The notes below the pieces were generated by a model, which saw only the letters and a list, made by a program, of their open reading frames with translations, ran no database searches and was not told where the DNA came from. A stretch of DNA of 64,000 nt from Njordibacter sp905182035 (GTDB lineage: Bacteria > Pseudomonadota > Gammaproteobacteria > Pseudomonadales > Balneatricaceae): assembly GCF_047730075.1 (NCBI RefSeq), contig NZ_CP159831.1:2418001-2482000 (forward strand), read 5' to 3'. Positions 60,987-64,000 of the stretch are shown piece by piece; position 1 is the stretch's first letter, and every line of letters starts with the position of its first letter. Position numbers and translations under genes: made by a program.

Positions 60987-62069
60987 TTAATCCCAGTGCA
61001 GCACTACCTTGCCACTAGTGCCTGCCGCCATCGCCGCAAAGCCCTGCTCAAAGTCTTGAATGCTAAACCGATGGGTGAGTATGGGTTCTATATTAAGACC
61101 CGATTGCAGCATAGCTGCAGCTTTGTACCAGGTTTCGTACATTTCACGGCCATAAATGCCCTTAATGGTAAGGCCTTTAAAGATGATCTGCCCCCAATCG
61201 ATGGCCACCTTGCCACTTAAAATGCCCAGCATGGCGATTTTACCGCCATGGTTCATGTGTTTAAGCATCTGCTCAAACGCCGTTTCTACGCCGGACATTT
61301 CTAAACCCACGTCAAAGCCTTCTTGTATGTTGAGCTCGGTCATTATCTCGGCCATGTCTTCATGGGCCACATTAACGCTGCGGGTGGCGCCCATAGCCTC
61401 AGCCAACTGCAAGCGGTGAGGATTAATATCGGTCACTACCACTTGGCGGGCGCCCACATGACGAGCAATTGCTGCCGCCATTAAGCCAATGGGGCCTGCA
61501 CCGGTAATAAGCACATCTTCACCGACTAGATCAAAGCTAAGGGCCGTATGCACGGCATTGCCTAAGGGATCGAAGATAGCTGCGTGCTGGTCATTAATGT
61601 TATCAGGCACTACAAACACATTGTCAACTGGCAAGCTGAGGTACTGAGCAAAGGCACCTGCTCGGTTAACCCCAACCCCCACCGTATGAATGCACAGGTG
61701 GCGCCTGCCAGCTCGGCAATTTCTACAATGACCACAGGTAATGTGGCCTTCTCCTGACACGCGCTGGCCGATATGATGGGCCTTAACTTGACTACCCATG
61801 GCCACAATATGGCCCACAAACTCATGGCCCACGGCCATGCCCACTGGAATGGTCGCCTGCGCCCACTCATCCCAATTGTAGATGTGCATGTCAGTGCCAC
61901 AAATAGCGGTGTGGCTTATTTTAACCATCACATCGTGATCACCCATAGTTGGTAAAGGGATATCCATGAGCCACAGGCCCGGGCGGTCGTATTGCTTTAC
62001 CAATGCGGGCATCGTCTCAGTATTGGTGCCTGTATATGTGTTGGTTTCTGTAAACGTGTTAGTGCTCAT
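60987..62069 (-). CDS. tdh: L-threonine 3-dehydrogenase
   Basis: Tdh oxidises L-threonine to 2-amino-3-ketobutyrate with NAD+. It is a zinc medium-chain dehydrogenase: TAICGTDMHIYNWDEW holds the catalytic zinc cysteine (Cys57), CGHCRNCRAGRRHLC the structural zinc site and GAGPIGLMAAAIA the NAD-binding loop. The start at 62069 overlaps the kbl stop (ATGA) and has GAGGTG upstream, giving 360 residues. Compared with E. coli (341), it carries about 19 extra N-terminal residues rich in Thr and Asn, made of imperfect repeats; an internal ATG at 62012 would remove them but has no good ribosome site. Confidence 0.95.
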   Translation of the reverse strand: MSTNTFTETNTYTGTNTETMPALVKQYDRPGLWLMDIPLPTMGDHDVMVKISHTAICGTDMHIYNWDEWAQATIPVGMAVGHEFVGHIVAMGSQVKAHHIGQRVSGEGHITCGHCRNCRAGRRHLCIHTVGVGVNRAGAFAQYLSLPVDNVFVVPDNINDQHAAIFDPLGNAVHTALSFDLVGEDVLITGAGPIGLMAAAIARHVGARQVVVTDINPHRLQLAEAMGATRSVNVAHEDMAEIMTELNIQEGFDVGLEMSGVETAFEQMLKHMNHGGKIAMLGILSGKVAIDWGQIIFKGLTIKGIYGREMYETWYKAAAMLQSGLNIEPILTHRFSIQDFEQGFAAMAAGTSGKVVLHWD

Positions 62070-63265
62070 TCGATCACCTCTAGTTCACGGCCTACTTGAG
62101 TAAATGCTTGGATAGCTTCATCAATTTGCTGAAGGCTTAAAGCCGCCGACATTTGGACACGAATGCGCGCCTGATCTTGGGGCACCACAGGAAAACAGAA
62201 ACTCACAACATAAATACCCAAGGCTTGCATGCGTTTGGCGAATTCAGCAGCCAGCACAGCGTCACTTAAAAGCACAGGAATAATGGCATGATCAGCCCCC
62301 AGTAGTTTGAACCCTAAGCCTTGCATGCGCTCACGAAAGTGGCTGGCATTGAGCCACAATTGTTGCCGTAATAGAGGCTGCTGATGCACCAAATCCAGAG
62401 CCTTTAGGGTGGCTGCACAAATGGCAGGAGCCAAGGCGTTAGAAAAGAGATAGGGCCGCGAACGCTGCCTTAGCCAAGCAACAACCGCTTTGCTAGCCAC
62501 CACGTAACCACCTGAAGCCCCGCCCAAAGCTTTACCAAAAGTACCAGTCATCATATCCACACGGCCCATCACATTGCAGTGTTCATGGCTGCCTCGCCCT
62601 TGTTCGCCAACAAAACCCACAGCATGGGAATCGTCCACCATAACCATAGCATCATATTGCTCAGCAAGGTCACACACAGCAGACAAGTTGGCGAGACTGC
62701 CGTCCATGGAAAATACCCCATCAGTTACCACCAAACGTGTGCGAGCGTCTTTGGCTGCCTGTAATTGCTGCTCTAAGGCTTGCATGTCATTATTGGCATA
62801 GCGCAAGCGTTGCGCCTTACATAACCGCACGCCATCGATAATGCTGGCATGGTTAAGGCTGTCACTAATAATGGCATCTTGAGCATCCAAAAGGGTTTCA
62901 AATAAACCCGTGTTGGCATCAAAGCAAGAGGAGTAAAGAATGGCGTCTTCAAAACCCAAAAAGTCAGCAAGGCGTTGCTCCAACTGCTGGTGCAGGGTTT
63001 GCGTACCGCAGATAAAACGCACCGAAGCCATGCCAAAGCCATGACTATCTAAAGCCTGTTTGGTGGCCTCGATTAAGCTTGGGTGGTTGGCCAATCCCAA
63101 GTAATTATTAGCACACAAATTAATGGCACTCTCACCCTGAGCATCAGTAATTTTTGCGTCTTGTGGCGAAGTGAGAGCCCGCTCATGCTTAAACAAACCT
63201 TGTTTATGGAGGCTGTCTAGCTGTTGCTGCAAACGAGTATTTAAGTTTAATGGGTGGCTGGACAT
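62066..63265 (-). CDS. kbl: 2-amino-3-ketobutyrate CoA ligase (glycine C-acetyltransferase)
   Basis: Kbl cleaves 2-amino-3-ketobutyrate with CoA into glycine and acetyl-CoA, completing threonine catabolism with Tdh. It is a PLP enzyme of the alpha-oxoamine synthase group; the Schiff-base lysine is Lys245 in TGTFGKALGGASGG, and VDDSHAVGFVG and NLCANNYLGLA are conserved. Length is 399 residues. It overlaps tdh by four bases. A regulator gene lies 76 bases upstream. Confidence 0.97.
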   Translation of the reverse strand: MSSHPLNLNTRLQQQLDSLHKQGLFKHERALTSPQDAKITDAQGESAINLCANNYLGLANHPSLIEATKQALDSHGFGMASVRFICGTQTLHQQLEQRLADFLGFEDAILYSSCFDANTGLFETLLDAQDAIISDSLNHASIIDGVRLCKAQRLRYANNDMQALEQQLQAAKDARTRLVVTDGVFSMDGSLANLSAVCDLAEQYDAMVMVDDSHAVGFVGEQGRGSHEHCNVMGRVDMMTGTFGKALGGASGGYVVASKAVVAWLRQRSRPYLFSNALAPAICAATLKALDLVHQQPLLRQQLWLNASHFRERMQGLGFKLLGADHAIIPVLLSDAVLAAEFAKRMQALGIYVVSFCFPVVPQDQARIRVQMSAALSLQQIDEAIQAFTQVGRELEVIE

Positions 63266-63341
63266 GAAGCGCTCCTCAGTGGTGATTTTTCAGCTTGGCT
63301 ATATGGGCATTAATAACTTTAGGCTTTAGTAACTGTGGGGT

Positions 63342-63968
63342 TTAATAACTGTGGGCTTTGTCGCTGCTCATTTGTCGATAGGCAATAATGCAATGGAACA
63401 CTGCCTCGGTCTGGCCTGGGTTAAAATAACTGTGCGCTTGATCAGCACAAAAACGCAGGCAGTCTAGAGGCTCAAGGGTATAATGGTCGCCGTCTACTTC
63501 GACAACTATTTGCCCCTCAATGAGGCAGACTAACTCTACTACTCCCTCGGCATGGGCCTCAGATTGATAGTGATTACCCGCTTCTATGCGCGCTATCTGC
63601 ACATCAAAGGTGCACTGTTCTTGCATGTTAGTCATGGCATGAGCTAAAAACTGACCATCAGGACTGCTCATATCGGCTTGTTGCGTAAAACGGCTCACCT
63701 GAGGCGGCATGTCTTGACCCAGCAAGCTAGAAAAAGGCACACCTAAACCATTGGCAATTTTCCAAATCACCGACAAGGTGGGGTTACCTTCACCGCGCTC
63801 AATCTTGCCTAATGTGAGTTTATTCACACCGACCTTCACCGCCAAGGCATCAAGGGATTGACCCTGCTGCTGGCGCACCTTACGCAAACGCAAACCCATG
63901 CGCTGGCCGGCTAACTTAAAGCCTACATCTGGATTAGTCTTTAACACATTAATTGCCCTTTGGATCAT
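63342..63968 (-). CDS. XRE-family regulator with C-terminal cupin domain
   Basis: A 208-residue transcription factor. The helix-turn-helix (about 25-81) contains LRKVRQQQGQSLDALAVKVG and TLGKIERGEGNPTLSVIWKI; a cupin_2 sensor domain lies at about 125-195. Such XRE-cupin proteins commonly control neighbouring amino-acid or amine metabolism genes, so kbl-tdh, 76 bases downstream on the same strand, are the likely targets (inference). A 10-base AT palindrome 10 bases before its ATG may be its own operator. Confidence 0.88.
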   Translation of the reverse strand: MIQRAINVLKTNPDVGFKLAGQRMGLRLRKVRQQQGQSLDALAVKVGVNKLTLGKIERGEGNPTLSVIWKIANGLGVPFSSLLGQDMPPQVSRFTQQADMSSPDGQFLAHAMTNMQEQCTFDVQIARIEAGNHYQSEAHAEGVVELVCLIEGQIVVEVDGDHYTLEPLDCLRFCADQAHSYFNPGQTEAVFHCIIAYRQMSSDKAHSY

Positions 63969-63978
63969 TAACTACATC

Positions 63979-63988
63979 ACTATATAGT
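63979..63988. promoter_or_regulatory. AT-rich palindrome before the XRE-cupin gene
   Basis: ACTATATAGT, a perfect 10-base palindrome, is followed by further TATAGTA repeats up to the window edge. On the minus strand TATACT -10-like elements overlap it. It may be a promoter with an autoregulatory operator. Confidence 0.35.
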
Positions 63989-64000
63989 ATAGTATATATA

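Noticed and set aside
1..64000. CRISPR arrays, tRNA or rRNA genes, insertion sequences, integrases, attachment sites
   Set aside because: No regularly spaced repeats, cloverleaf sequences, rRNA-like stretches, transposase genes or long inverted repeats were seen in the intergenic regions.

Overview
This window is a stretch of core chromosome from a gammaproteobacterium with moderate-to-low GC. The gene order resembles the Pseudomonas/Oceanospirillales branch: nadB divergent from an algU-muc type sigma-E operon, ssb and uvrA next to the alpha ribosomal operon, serB/ahpA/parC together, and a HexR-associated Entner-Doudoroff block. I cannot name the genus. No rRNA, tRNA, insertion sequence, integrase or CRISPR array was seen.

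Layout. 1-3618: tail of an unidentified gene, the EF-P modification set (epmA, efp, epmB) and serB. 3713-8395: ahpA-like membrane protein, parC, a DUF3461 gene. 8500-19747: central carbon block with hexR, zwf-pgl-eda, edd-glk-pgi (opposite strand) and gap-pyk; together these take glucose through the Entner-Doudoroff route to pyruvate, with HexR as the likely regulator. 19765-23411: sigma-E operon rpoE, an RseA-like anti-sigma factor fused to an RseB C-terminal domain, rseC and a DegP-type protease. 23623-26950: nadB, ygfX, sdhE, ygfZ. 26963-30813: a small phage-type protein, ung, lysS and prfB with its programmed +1 frameshift. 31026-35776: GNAT acetyltransferase, RIO kinase, queC-queE-queD-yccU (queuosine precursor) and metF. 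35882-39708: late cobalamin genes cobU-cobT-cobC-cobS with divergent cobO. 40015-43580: flavodoxin plus a class III CoA-transferase, an MFS transporter, ssb. 43800-46628: uvrA.

46776-60620 is the S10-spc-alpha ribosomal supercluster, all on the minus strand, in canonical order from rpsJ to rplQ, including secY, rpoA and the short rpmJ. The usual upstream neighbour tuf is absent; threonine catabolism genes kbl-tdh and an XRE-cupin regulator are there instead (60987-63968).

Most of the window is housekeeping. The most unusual items are the RseA-RseB fusion without a lipid-sensing RseB N-terminal domain, a small lipoprotein gene after hexR broken by what looks like a one-base deletion, a shared GTAATATTA motif at zwf, edd and gap promoters, a repeat-built N-terminal extension on Tdh, an orphan minus-strand terminator with a possible small RNA upstream of fldA, and several hairpin-rich gaps inside the ribosomal cluster.
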